Source of the DNA: Paracentrotus lividus | Lineage: Eukaryota; Echinodermata; Echinoidea; Camarodonta; Echinidae | Direction of reading: 5' to 3' | DNA: 64,000 nucleotides | Assembly (NCBI GenBank): GCA_940671915.1 | Contig: CALNVZ010003426.1 | Coordinates: 24,961,297 to 25,025,296, forward strand | Shown: in pieces, positions 11,408 to 22,053 of the stretch | How the letters are laid out: every line of letters begins with the position of its first letter | Position numbering within the stretch: the first letter of the stretch is position 1 | Program-made: the position numbers and the translations under genes | The notes under the pieces: model-generated | Databases searched by the model: none | The model's input: only the letters and a program-made list of their open reading frames with translations | What the model was told of the DNA's origin: nothing

Positions 11408-12682
11408 GGAGTAGACCTATACATGTATATTTCAGAGAATACACTATTCTTAGAAGATGAATAATTTTGAATTGATCTTGACAAAGATACATTGTGCAAT
11501 TTTGCTCAGTGTTTAACAAGAACGAATAATACTTGTGTTAAGAGGAAATTCAGAATTAATTGGCATCTAATGATAAAAATTATGTTTTATGTTGGAAAAC
11601 AGGAATGTTTGTAAGAGAATACTTCATGCTAGGCCAATTATTATTTTCGTAGGCCTACATGTTATTTGTGATATTGTATGAATAGTAGTAATACTAGCGT
11701 ATAAAATTGTAATCATGCAAGGGGATATTATTAGACTATATTATGTGCATACTACTATACGTGATCTGAATGTTTCCTCCAGATTAAGGAAAGCATTATT
11801 GGTAGCAATTTAGTTCAAGATCAAGAGGGTGCTATTAAAATGTTATACCAGGTTCACAGATAACAACAACAGTGCAATTTCATTTCATTATCTTATTTTG
11901 GGTCACTACATTATATTACACTATATTTGACCATTCCAGTGTTGGACATAGGACTTTTCTCTGGGGTTAAACCATTCTAGGTATGCAAGGATACAAAGTT
12001 CAATTATTACCACCTCTAACCATGTTTTTCTTTCTACGGAAATATAGGGCTATGAATACACATTTTACTTTTATAGAAATAACAAAGAATGCCATGTAGA
12101 CTCCACGATGTACGGTTAAGTTTCCCAAATTCATTTTCTTATCTTGTATATAGGCTTTTTGTAAAAATTATTATATTGATTCAATGTCTTGCAAATATAT
12201 ATGTTTTGTCAAGTACAACTGTCTGTACATTTTAGAAGTGAATTGAACAAAACGAACTGAACATTAATGATGTATGTTATCGATATACAACACGATGATG
12301 GTATATATATCAGAAGGGTACTATACAGAGTGAGTCAATAAAATGTCCCATCATTTAGAAGATGTCTTGTGAAAAGCATGAATTTAATCATTGGTTTCAT
12401 GACATGTCTTGGTAATCTCATTCTCCTAGCACATGTTGGTACCCTTTTCATTTAAATCTTTGCACATATGACTGAATAACAGACAATCTTTCGAAGACGG
12501 TAAAATCTCACCTGCGCCAAGTGGCTGGGTGAAGTATAAACAAATTGAGAATTCATTACTTATGTGTACGCATAAAGACACACACTTACACCCTCATTTA
12601 CACATACATAAACCACATACACACCCACATCCTCATCACATACATCCACCCTCCACACACACAAACACACGCACATACCCTA
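11408..12682. other. Non-coding flank of TRIM copy 1
   Basis: AT-rich sequence aligned to copy 2 (25300-26275) but with extra segments of roughly 70 to 200 bp between about 11945 and 12260 that copy 2 lacks. No gene is recognised. A CA-rich tract begins near 12575. Confidence 0.6.
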
Positions 12683-13212
12683 CACTCTAAAAACTGAAGT
12701 GCTGTTTTTAGCTCTTCAGAGGCTGAAATCAGCATTTTTTAAGAGCTTGTATAGTGACTGCACTCAAAGTGCTGTTTAACTGGACTCAAAGTGCTGTTTT
12801 AGCACTTTCACGTGAGCTGAACTTTCAGCAAACATGGGCAAAAACGGCGTGACTCCGTTGGGATTCGAACCTGGGTCCCCTGCATGAGAAGCGCTGACGA
12901 GCACGTTAGACCAATTCACATCTCACGATTGCTAGCAGATCATATTGTTTCATGATGAACTTTCTTCAAAGTTGCCATAATGCTTTCATAATTCAAGCAA
13001 GTTAGGGAGATCTCCGTTGGTCTATTGGAAACGTCAGCGGTACTCTTCTATGTCTACGTGAAACCGGTTCGAATCCCATACCGACATTGAACTTTTTTGT
13101 TGTTGATAAATTAGCAGTTGAGTGCTAAAACAGCACTTCAGGTGCTGATTTAACTCTTCAAGTGCAGTCACTATACGAGCACCCATAAATTAGCACTTGA
13201 GTTTTTAGAGTG
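12683..13212. mobile_element. 530-bp TIR transposon with tRNA-like modules, TA target duplication
   Basis: The ends are CACTCTAAAAACTG and its inverse, flanked by TA at 12681-12682 and 13213-13214. Copy 2 of the duplication keeps the empty site with a single TA (26275-26276). Longer subterminal inverted segments (TATAGTGACTGCACT near 12750, AGTGCAGTCACTATA near 13160) extend the TIRs to about 100 bp. Inside are two Pol III B-box-like motifs in opposite orientation: GGATTCGAACC at 12861-12871 (minus strand sense) and GGTTCGAATCC near 13066-13076 (plus), each with an A-box-like TGGTCTA about 45-50 bp upstream. The tRNA folds are too decayed to be real tRNA genes. Confidence 0.85.
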
Positions 13213-13229
13213 TATCTCTTCCACACCAG

Positions 13230-13262
13230 CACAACACAAACACACACACACACACACACACA

Positions 13263-13316
<54 letters not shown>

Positions 13317-13360
13317 CACCCTCAACAAACACACCCACACACATACACCCTCACTCACAC
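13230..13360. repeat. CA microsatellite
   Basis: A nearly pure CA repeat with occasional CG interruptions. The open frames on both strands here are low-complexity artefacts. The matching tract in copy 2 (about 26295-26360) is much shorter. Confidence 0.95.
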
Positions 13361-13810
13361 TCACGAAACAGTTTTTAGGGAATAGTTACGTCCCAAACAT
13401 TCAATGATGGTCTTCGTAAACAAAACATCAAAGGGGAAATGTTATTGTGGATTGTTTAGGCCTACTGTGTGTGTGGGTGCGTGTGTGACGATGTGGGTGT
13501 GTGGGAGGGAGGATATGGATGTGTGGTGTGTGTGTGTATGTGTGTGTGTGGTGAGAGAGGGTGTGTGTATGTGTATACACATTTTTTGTCAACATTTGTT
13601 TTTAATATTCATCCATCTATTTGGCGCAGGTGAGATTTTAACGTCCTCTGAATAATGTCTGTTACTCAGTCATGCGTGCAAAGATCGAAATGATAAAGGA
13701 ACCAACAAAATGCTGAGGAGAGGATGACTCTACCAATACATTGTCATGAAACCCACGATTAAATATTCCTTCTTCAAACAAGACAACTTCAAAATGATGG
13801 AATATCTTTT

Positions 13811-14451
13811 TTACTCACTCTCTCTCTCTCTCTATATATGGTCATATTTAATCGTGAGTGACACGACATTTGAACTATTAGAAGGGCGCATATCTTCGCA
13901 CTTGTAGGTTATGAATGGATCATGACTACCATTATTATTATACTATATACAAAGGCGCAGACATACGCGCATATGGCGCATGCGTAGTAAATTGGAAGCC
14001 CCCAGCTATATGGCGGGCACGTAGAGGGCTCACTTCCATGAAACACTGCCCGAATTCGTCTATACACATGAAGGTTGCATTTCTGAGGAGGTAATCCACA
14101 TTTTAGGAACAGCCCTTTATTACATAGATTAACACTCTTCTGGTCCCTAGGAAATGATGTCATCTTGATCGGTTTCTGTATGCTTACAGCTATAGACGTA
14201 TGTTAATTAGCAACCTTCACTCTCTCTGTAGACTATTTCATCGTAATCACTACCTACTGTAAATATCAACAGTTACATTTCACATTTCACATTTCACATT
14301 GTGCTGCAAACTAAATTGTTTTTGATACGTTGTATTCTCTGATGACATCACATTTTATTTGTTTCCAATCAATCAATGGAAGAATGTATATAATACATCA
14401 GTATGTATGTTTACATTGTATAAAATGCAGTGCCAGCATATTGGTTACGTG
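13811..14451. other. Intergenic, no gene recognised
   Basis: Unique sequence after the end of duplication copy 1. A short triplicate of TTTCACA occurs near 14277-14297. Nothing else stands out. Confidence 0.4.
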
Positions 14452-14613
14452 GCATTTGCCCTAGCGACAATTGCTCCGCAGTTGACCCCTGATAATAATA
14501 CAATGATAAAATTTCATTTTGCTATACCTAAGATTAAAGCTAATGTAAAGCCCTTTCACAACCATAACCCTACACATTAGATATCAGCCGGGGCAATTGT
14601 CGCTGGAGGAATT
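14452..14613. mobile_element. Possible small TIR element
   Basis: CCCTAGCGACAATTGCTCC near 14459 is inverted as a close match, GGGGCAATTGTCGCTGGAGG, near 14592. The 160-bp interval is non-coding. The paired ends suggest a miniature inverted-repeat element; no target duplication could be defined. Confidence 0.5.
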
Positions 14614-15820
14614 ATCAGTGCACCAGCATATTAGCTACAGGATAGAATTGATTGATAGTTAGATATGTTGTAAATGAAATTATTATTATGATTATACTTC
14701 CAAGATTTATTAGATTACTCATTTTAAAGCCCATATCTTCTGGTAACTATGAAGATTGTAATAATCTGCAAATTGAAAATTATTAATCGGTTGCACTACT
14801 CATTTTTATTGAGAATAATTTGGCAACTATCATTTATTTACTTTGAATATACAAACTGTTTAAGATTATCTTCTTGGGTTCTGTTTCAGAAATATATACT
14901 GATCATTACCAGATATGGAGATAATTTTTTAGCTCAGTGTTTGGCAATGTACTTTAATAGTTTATGGGTCATTGATTATAAAACCAGCTCTTAAAAGTAT
15001 GAATCCAACTCAAGTCTTGGATATTGTTTACATGTTATATATGTTTTTCTTCGTTTTTTTTATCATCTGGTGAAGGTTCAGTTTGTTACAGTTTTGTAAG
15101 TACAATGTATTTTATGTCACCATGATATACTTTATATGTCTGTGTTTGTATTAGCTTTCGCTCATGTCCGGAAAAGACATATTTGGGGCGATATAAGAGT
15201 CACATTTTGTTAGAGTTTATGAAATGAATAATACCCCTTTAGTTCTTGTTTGATGATTAATGGTAAAGTATCTTTTACATATGCATCGAATTTTGAATGA
15301 CAATTATATAGTAATTCATTTCATTAATGCTAAAAGTACAAAGAATGTTTTTGAGGGGCAAAATGTCAGGCATTGTCTGTCGGAACCAATATTTGATTTC
15401 TATTATCACCCCTAGTGGTTTTTCATCATTGCATGATCATTATGTGGGATTTATGATTCATATCACTTGTAACTTGTTTAACCCTAATTAGCACCTAAAC
15501 CGCCCCAAACCGCCCCTGTCTTAAGCACGCTTTAGTCAAGGTTGTATAAAAAATATGTGATGAAACATGCCCATACTTCTTGTGGATTACCCATTGGATG
15601 TGTGCTGTCTGATTCTGCACAAGAAAATATGTTTTAATAGCTATTCTTATTGGAAAAACGTGATTGAAACACAGCATAACCCTTTCCGCTAGTGAGTAAA
15701 CTGACACTTTTCACAGTCTCTAGGTGCTAAAGGGTTATAAGAATTTAACTTTTGTAAAAACAGGCAAGTGAATTGAACCCAGAAAAAAGATAGTATACTG
15801 CTTCATTGCACCTGTGGGCC
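14614..15820. other. Intergenic, no gene recognised
   Basis: AT-rich DNA. Open frames up to about 80 codons show no domain signature or biased composition that would support coding. Confidence 0.4.
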
Positions 15821-15821
15821 A

Positions 15822-15965
15822 CGTAGCACAAAGGTTTGCGATCAGTTGCAAATTTGAAAGAGCCATTGTAATTGGCCACTGATCAGTCTTTTGAACAAAA
15901 GGCACATGCAACGGTGATTTTGATTGGCTATTGCAACTTTGGGATCGATTGCGAACATTTGTGTT
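15822..15965. mobile_element. Possible miniature TIR element
   Basis: TAGCACAAAGGTTTGCGATC near 15824 pairs with GATCGATTGCGAACATTTG near 15943, and the inner flanks (GAGCCATTGTAATTGG, TTGATTGGCTATTGC) also pair. This suggests a short hairpin-forming element of about 140 bp. The overlapping minus-strand frame is a by-product. Confidence 0.5.
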
Positions 15966-16927
15966 AAGGACATAGCTCGGGTGATCTTTTTGGGCCCTGT
16001 ACATATCATCATAAACCCATATCAGTAAGCATCCCATTTTAGTGCCTTTTTCTCCCCTTGTATTTTCAGAGAATCCTGTCTAGAATGCTATGAAATACAT
16101 AAAACTCATGACAAGTTAGCCAATTCTTGTTGAAGTTCATGAACTATTCCCAAAAGAGGCAGTTTGAATGCAAATTATCATTAACATTAAATGAAATAAA
16201 ATTATCCATCCCCCAAAATGTAGTTTCTTGAATAACCCTAAGCCTACTCTGAAGGTCAAGTCAAGGGTTAGTGTGTCATTGATCAACAAATAGAAAGATC
16301 CATTTTGGACATGGTATTTCTTCCACTATGGATATTAATTTTTTTCTCTCACTCTTACTAAACACTAATAATAATAATAATATAGATTTATATAGTGCCA
16401 TATACATAGACTATGTCTCTAAGCACTTTAGACCTTTTAAAAATGTCATGCTGCTATGCATAAAAGCCATGATTGTTAATAGGAACTATGGCACCTCCTA
16501 TAGATTTCCAGATCTAAATGAAAAGGTTTATTCAAATTGAGATGCATAAGATAAAAAAATATGGCTTTATACAAAATGATTAGCATACATTAACCTGTTC
16601 ATATGCTGAAGAAGAAGAAGTTGACAGATGGATCCATTTTGCTTACATGTATTATTGCCATAATATACAAACGCAGGTGTACTACTCTCTTTCATTTCAT
16701 GTATTTGTTTGTTATGAATAAAATTGTGGAAGAGGCCTTTAATTATATGAAATTATTTGTGAATCTTGATTTCATTTGTAGTGAATGTACACGAAAAGAT
16801 CTTTGTTATCATGTGAACTTATGAAAAACTTGTTGTTCCATGATGAATAAGTATTGTCTCTCCTATGGCCAATGTGTTTGATAGGAGGAGTGTGTGGGTG
16901 GGTTGGTCGATGGGACTGAGAGAGTGG

Positions 16928-16958
<31 letters not shown>

Positions 16959-17109
16959 TGACTGGAAGGAGAGGGAAATAGTTCAAATTTTGTTCCCATG
17001 TTTCTGATGAAGTCCATACCAAGTAGTTTTAAATAGAGAAAGAGAGATAGAAAGATAGGCCTACATAGCTAGAGAGAGATAAGAACTATCATGAAAAATG
17101 CAAAAGGCA
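15966..17109. other. Intergenic; short AAT repeat, no gene
   Basis: An AAT triplet repeat at about 16365-16382 is followed by ATAGATTTATATAGTGCC and CTAAGCACTTTAG, a motif pair common in dispersed repeats of marine animals (recalled, not checked). A GA-rich tract lies at 16915-16960. No gene is recognised. Confidence 0.4.
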
Positions 17110-17149
17110 ATGAAATATGACGAAGAAAGTGAGAGAGAAAGAGATAGAA

Positions 17150-17205
<56 letters not shown>
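17110..17205. repeat. GA microsatellite
   Basis: An interrupted then pure GA repeat, purest at 17156-17203. The minus-strand serine/leucine-rich frame over it is an artefact. Confidence 0.95.
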
Positions 17206-17206
<1 letters not shown>

Positions 17207-17754
17207 GAGTGGTAGCGTAAAACAGTGTTTTGTAACATTTTTCTAATATTTTTATATTTCTCAAAGGATTTCGCAATTTCCTCTATTCGGGCAGACCAAG
17301 TTTTGCAATAACAGTTCGGTCGCTAGTCTTGAGTCTAGCTTTATAGTAAATTGTACTCATTTTTTTTTAAATTATCAAAATGCTCTTGTCATTTATCCAG
17401 CTGAAAGATGTGTCTATTACATGGAAACACGGACACAAATCTGTATGGAACCCCACTAAATTATTGTCCCAAAGATTCATTTCATTAGGGCTAACGAGTA
17501 AATTCAGAAAAAGACTCTGTAAACGCAGACTGTAGGAGTGATGATGTCATACTTGGGGAATCCCCATTACGAGGAAGCTCTAATTCAAGTTCGGGTGCCT
17601 TCCACTGATCTCTAAGATCATTGATGCCTTCACATATCCATTGTTTTTGTGTGTCTATAAACCAACCTTTACTAAAGTCTCAGGCCATATGACATTTGAT
17701 CGGAGGAATGAGCTGTTTAAAGTTAAGGTAAGGTTGTTTTGGCTAAGTTAGCCT

Positions 17755-18615
17755 ATAGGGGAGACCGGGTATGGACGTTACAAAATTCACATTTTGGGCC
17801 AGATAATTCTAATGAAAGTACTCACACACTCCATTTTGGGTCTGTAGTTAGCCTATTATGTTGGCTAAAACCTGAGGCACATAAAACTTGAAAACATGTA
17901 AACACTAATTAACTACAGCTTAATTAATGAAGACATTTTTTTGTAACAACCTACCCCGTATACGGGGTAGGTTGTTACACCATACGGGGTAAATTGTTAC
18001 TATGTAAACATACGGGGTAATTTGTTAAAATGTTTAAATCTCTTATACCATACTTTTGTTTCAACTTTCCAGTTTCTTGGTATCGTTAACAGTAGGTCAA
18101 GTAGAGCTCTAGCATAGACTAAAGTAATGATAGAAATATCAAAATATTAACCCCTGAAAATTAAAACAAAATTACTTTACATGTGTAATGTAATTGGGGT
18201 AGGTTGTTACATCGACATGAGGTAGGTTGTTGTAACAACTATACCCATGGATGATTTTACAAATAAAATCAACTGTAGCAGAGCCATTAGGCAGAATTAC
18301 AGGGCATGGCTCAGGGGTATATTAGTGACATACATGTACTATATTCACAATAACAGACTATCATCATGTGCCTTCAGTTGTAAGAACTATTACAAATTTT
18401 AATTTTTGTGAAAAATTCACTTGGAACTGTAAAAAATGGTTTTTGTTGATTTACTTTTTAATAAAACAACGGAGAAACCTCACGACCGGCAATTCATCAC
18501 AGCTATGTGTAGGCTGTATATAGATGCCAGTTAGCACGAACTCTCTTGTTCCAACTTAGCACACTGAGAACTGTAACAACTGACCCGTGTAACTTCCATA
18601 CCCGGTCTCCCCTAT
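17755..18615. mobile_element. 0.86-kb TIR element with internal palindrome
   Basis: The left end ATAGGGGAGACCGGGTATGG (17755 on) is inverted at the right end (18589-18615), one mismatch in about 26 bp. The interior is non-coding and holds repeated GGGGTAGGTTGTTAC-like motifs near 17962, 18195 and 18222. One pair forms a perfect 38-bp palindrome at 17942-17979 centred on CCCCGTATACGGGG. The superfamily is not recognised and no clear target duplication is seen. Confidence 0.8.
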
Positions 18616-18945
18616 CTATAGCTATCCATTTACTTATGTTCTCCTGCTTGGCTAGTTTATATGCTTATCACTATCCAGTTAAAGACCATGTATTCGTAAT
18701 TTGAACAAAAAAATCTGCTAGTGCCCTTTTTTAAATATAAAAATTTATGTAGATTTATGACTTCAGGAAAGGCATATATGCATACCCTCATGCCATAATT
18801 ATTACCTAGCTCACCAGTAGCTGAAATTCGTGCACTTTTCAATTTCACAAGTCTTTCATATAGGCATATGTTTTTTGGGTTTATTTTACCTGATTTGGAA
18901 GCAATAAAATGCTTAGGATTATAATCAAGCAACATGGGGGCCTAC
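18616..18945. other. Intergenic, nothing recognised
   Basis: AT-rich sequence with no supported gene; one minus-strand frame of 92 codons has no domain features. Confidence 0.35.
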
Positions 18946-19056
18946 GGCTTTAAGTCCTATCCCAGGGACCTAGTATTGGAGGTAATGTCTTACACAAAGG
19001 GCACTAGCGCATCAACCGTCACAAGACCATCATTCTACCGACTGAGCTATCACGCA
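18946..19056 (-). repeat. tRNA-like (SINE-type) fragment
   Basis: Read on the minus strand, the segment starts GCGTGATAGCTCAGTCGGTA, a good Pol III A-box (TAGCTCAGTCGG). No convincing B-box follows at the right distance, so it is not an intact tRNA. It probably derives from a tRNA-headed SINE, whose body would run to about 18946. Confidence 0.5.
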
Positions 19057-19353
19057 TCTCTTTTTATTTCTACATTTTAAGAAAAGGGTTCCATGGATCT
19101 TTGTTACCAAAGCAGTGTAATTTTGCAAAATTGTTGAAATATATGTAACGCCCCAAAAGTATTTCGCAATTTCCTACTCAGGAACAGAGCGACTTTGGTA
19201 ATTGTCCACGGTAGTGGGGTTTGTATACTATCTGGGATATAGGATCCAGATATAGGACGCCCCCCCCCCCCTATAATTTGAAAACCACTCATTGACGTTA
19301 CATGTTAAAATCCGAAAAATCTTTTTATTGGAATGTGATTTGTTAAATTGGTA

Positions 19354-19531
19354 CACTCTAAAAAATGAAATGATGAAGGTGTAAATCACCCTTAAAAGGG
19401 GCCGAGGAGTGACAGCGTTTTTGAAAAAGGGTTGACACCCTCTCCAACATTTTTTTTTAAAAAGCTGTCACTCCTCGGCCCCTTTAAAGGTTGATTTACC
19501 CCTTTCCACCGTTTCATTTTTTTTTAGAGTG
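19354..19531. mobile_element. 178-bp MITE with CACTCTAAAAA ends
   Basis: The ends CACTCTAAAAAATGAAA and TTTCATTTTTTTTTAGAGTG are inverted and flanked by TA at 19352-19353 and 19532-19533. The inner arms (GGGGCCGAGGAGTGACAGC, GCTGTCACTCCTCGGCCCC) also pair, so almost the whole element folds into one hairpin. The termini match those of the 530-bp element at 12683, pointing to the same transposase. Confidence 0.85.
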
Positions 19532-19710
19532 TAGGCCTATAACCAGTTGATCTCCGACCCTATGCCTCGGGTCATAGCTAAATATACAATTTTAAATGAC
19601 ACTGCCCAGGGCTTTAATTTATGTATGTACTGTTGACGTGGGGCAGGATTTCACCAAAAAAGGAAAAAGAAAAAGAAAGAAATTAAAAAGGAAAGAAATG
19701 AGTAGGTCTA

Positions 19711-20026
19711 CACTGTAAAAAATGTTTGTATTTTTACAGCAAATCTGCTGTCAGCAGAGTCGCCATAAAAAATGTAATTTAAAAAACAGTTTTGTTGTAA
19801 ATTTCTCCTGCAAATAATTAAGTGAGTTATACAAAATATACATCAGGAGTAACACATTTGTTCCGTTTTGACCAAATGTGTAAGCTACAGAACTCTAATG
19901 ATTTTTTCCCCTTCTCTTTCATTAATTATTAGAGGAGAAATTTACAGCAAACCTGTTATTTTAAAATACATTTTTGTATATGGCGACTCTGCTGACATCA
20001 CTTTTCTGTATTATTTTTTTACAGTG
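19711..20026. mobile_element. MITE family member A (CACTGTAAAAAAT ends)
   Basis: A 316-bp element with ends CACTGTAAAAAAT and TTTTTTTACAGTG, flanked by TA. The inner arms CAGCAGAGTCGCCATA and TATGGCGACTCTGCTG are inverted. It is non-coding, and is the first of three copies joined head to tail. Confidence 0.85.
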
Positions 20027-20028
20027 TA

Positions 20029-20621
20029 CGCTGTAAAAAATATTTGTAATTTTACAGCAAATCTGCTCTCAGCAGAGTCGCCATAAAAAAATGTAATTTG
20101 AAAAACAGTTTTGTTGTAAATTTCACCTGCAAATAATTACGTGAGAAATACAAAATATACATCAGGACCCTGTTGCATAAAACTTCTAACCGGAGTTTTT
20201 TCCGGTTAAAATCTGAAAAGTCCGGTTAAAGTCCAAAAACTCCGGTTACAATATTTTTCTGGATTTTTCACTGTTTTTTCCATTGCATAAAAACATACCA
20301 GAGTTTTCAAAAGTATTAATGCAATAAATTTTTAGGGAGTTTTAAAACTCAGGTTGAATAACCTAAGAAATAGGTCTACATAAGCCGAGTTTTTTAACCT
20401 GAGAAAACTCGGGTTAGAAAAAAAGTTTTATGCAACACCACCCAGGAGTAACACATATGTTCCGATTTAACCAAATATGTCAGCTAAAGAACTCTAACGA
20501 TATTTTTTCTTCTCTTTCATTAATTATTAGAGGAGAAATTTACAGCAAAACTGTTATTTCAAATTACATTTTCGTATGGCGACTCTGCTGACATCACTTT
20601 GCTGTATTATTTTTTACTGTG
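20029..20621. mobile_element. MITE family member B, carrying a nested insertion
   Basis: This copy is joined to copy A through a single shared TA (20027-20028) and to copy C through another (20622-20623). It has the same layout as A but is enlarged to 593 bp by the element at 20168-20442. Confidence 0.85.
20168..20442. mobile_element. 275-bp element nested in MITE B
   Basis: CAGGA at 20163-20167 is repeated at 20443-20447, and the uninterrupted sequence of copy A (ATCAGGAGTAACAC) shows the empty site. The ends GTTGCATAAAACTT and AAGTTTTATGCAAC are inverted. The interior repeats TCCGGTTAAA and CTCGGGTTAG motifs and is non-coding. Confidence 0.75.
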
Positions 20622-20623
20622 TA

Positions 20624-20944
20624 CACTGTAAAAAATATATGTATTTTACAGGAAATCTGCTGTCAGCAGAGTCGCCATAAAAAATGTAATTAAAAAAACA
20701 GTTTTGTTGTAATTTTCTCCTGCAAATAATTACGTGAGAAATACAAAATATACGTCAGGAGTAACACATTTTGTTCTGTTTTAACCAAATACGTATGCTA
20801 TAAAACTCTAATGATATTTTTCCTTCTCAACATTATTCTTAAGGGATAAATTTACAGCAAAACTGTATTTTAAATTACATTTTAGTATGGCGACTCTGCT
20901 GACATCACTTTGCTGTATTTTGTTTGTATTTTTTTTTTACAGTG
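20624..20944. mobile_element. MITE family member C
   Basis: A 321-bp copy directly abutting B through one TA, with inverted CACTGTAAAAAAT-type ends and the same CAGCAGAGTCGCCAT inner arms. It ends with TA at 20945-20946. Confidence 0.85.
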
Positions 20945-20992
20945 TACCAAAGAGAGCAGAGAAAGAAAAATGAAAAGGAGGAAAATAAAAAA

Positions 20993-20997
<5 letters not shown>

Positions 20998-21069
<72 letters not shown>
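20998..21069. repeat. GA then GT microsatellite
   Basis: A compound simple repeat separating MITE copies C and D. It produces the R/E-rich and V/C-rich open frames seen here, which are not genes. Confidence 0.95.
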
Positions 21070-21071
<2 letters not shown>

Positions 21072-21111
21072 GAAAACGTATAGTATATAGGGAAGAGCGG
21101 GGCTATAGCTA

Positions 21112-21378
21112 CACTGTAAAAAATATTTGTATTTTAACAGCAAATCTGCTGTCAGCAGAGTCGCCATAAAAAGATGTAATTTTAAAAACAGTTTTGTTGT
21201 AAATTTATCCTGCAAATAATTACGTGAGAAATACAAAATATACATCAGGAGTAACACATTTTTTTCCCTCTCTTTCATTAATTCTTAGAGGAGAAAATTA
21301 CAACAAAACTGTTTTTTAAATTACATGTTTGTATGGCGACTCTGCTGACATCACTTTGCTGTATTTTCTTTTACAGTG
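21112..21378. mobile_element. MITE family member D
   Basis: A 267-bp copy of the same family, flanked by TA at 21110-21111 and 21379-21380, separated from C by the compound microsatellite. It is shorter than A and C by about 50 bp in the middle. Confidence 0.85.
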
Positions 21379-21570
21379 TAGGGAATGTCCGCCCACCACC
21401 TGATTTTCCACTTTGCATGCTGTGATTGGATATAACTTTTGCTGATGATGTAATGAAAACATACCTAAAGCAAAGTGTCTTTGCCCGAAGTTAACAACAT
21501 ACGTTGGCGAGATGTCATGTGCTCAGAATCCCATAAACCTAGGGTAAATTATTTGTTTCGAGGCCATTGT

Positions 21571-21572
<2 letters not shown>

Positions 21573-21613
<41 letters not shown>
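21573..21613. repeat. Poly(A) tract, about 41 bases
   Basis: A long A homopolymer with no reverse transcriptase sequence upstream. It could be a SINE tail, but no target duplication is visible. Confidence 0.8.
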
Positions 21614-21621
<8 letters not shown>

Positions 21622-21754
21622 GAAAAAGTCAAATTTTTTGTATTTTCTATTTAGGCATTTATGAATGCAGTAAGTGTTTGCCCACTGAAATATGCTGTTG
21701 ATACTTGATACTTCAACATAGGTGGTATCGTATACAAATTTAATGATGCACAGA

Positions 21755-21895
21755 TGTGAGTATCGGTAGGTTTTTGTGAGCATAAGGTAACTATGAAACT
21801 GTTAAACCCACGAGGCGCAGCCGAGTGGGTTTATAGACTAGTTTCCATAGTTACCGCATGCTCACTAGTCCTATACCGATGCACGAACAAACCTG
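21755..21895. repeat. Fold-back segment around an AAACCCACGAGG/GTGGGTTT hairpin
   Basis: Nested inverted pairs surround GAGGCGCAGCCGAGTGG: AAACCCAC/GTGGGTTT, GGTAACTATGAAACT/AGTTTCCATAGTTACC, and GTATCGGTAGGTTT/AAACCTGCG-type outer arms. It is probably a dispersed fold-back element. Confidence 0.6.
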
Positions 21896-21975
21896 CGTCA
21901 TTTGTTTTAAAGAATGGTGGAATTTGTTGGCGAAAAATCATTTTTTAAAACAAAAATGCATAAGTAATTACTGGA

Positions 21976-22053
21976 AGAATGGCTAGCCATGCATCCGGTT
22001 AATTTGCCATGCGTCGGCATGGCAAATTTACCGGATGCATGGCTAGCCATTCT
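21976..22053. repeat. Near-perfect hairpin, 37-bp arms, 4-base loop
   Basis: Arms 21976-22012 and 22017-22053 pair with a single mismatch around the loop GTCG. The arms contain GGCTAGCC and ATGCAT, which are palindromes themselves. No target duplication or coding sequence is evident. Confidence 0.9.

Larger units (their letters stand above)
8541..13810 (+). repeat. Segmental duplication, copy 1 (TRIM gene plus flanks)
   Basis: The sequence from about 8541 matches the stretch from about 22560 through the upstream flank, the whole TRIM ORF, the 3' flank and the CA-rich tract, ending near 13810 where both copies run into microsatellites (CT repeats here, TA repeats in copy 2). Copy 1 is longer because of a 530-bp transposon, an assembly gap with flanking duplication, and extra sequence near 11945-12260. 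The two units are about 14 kb apart in the same orientation. Confidence 0.9.

Noticed and set aside
12849..12926. tRNA gene on the minus strand
   Set aside because: A-box and B-box are present but acceptor and T stems pair poorly, and it lies inside a transposon.
13158..13407. Open frames on both strands over the CA repeat
   Set aside because: Pure dinucleotide repeats stay open in several frames; the products are low-complexity Cys/Val or Thr/His strings.
16772..17276. Ser/Leu-rich minus-strand frames
   Set aside because: They are translations of GA microsatellites and stop at their edges.
21573..21613. Processed pseudogene suggested by a long poly(A)
   Set aside because: No coding similarity upstream and no flanking duplication.
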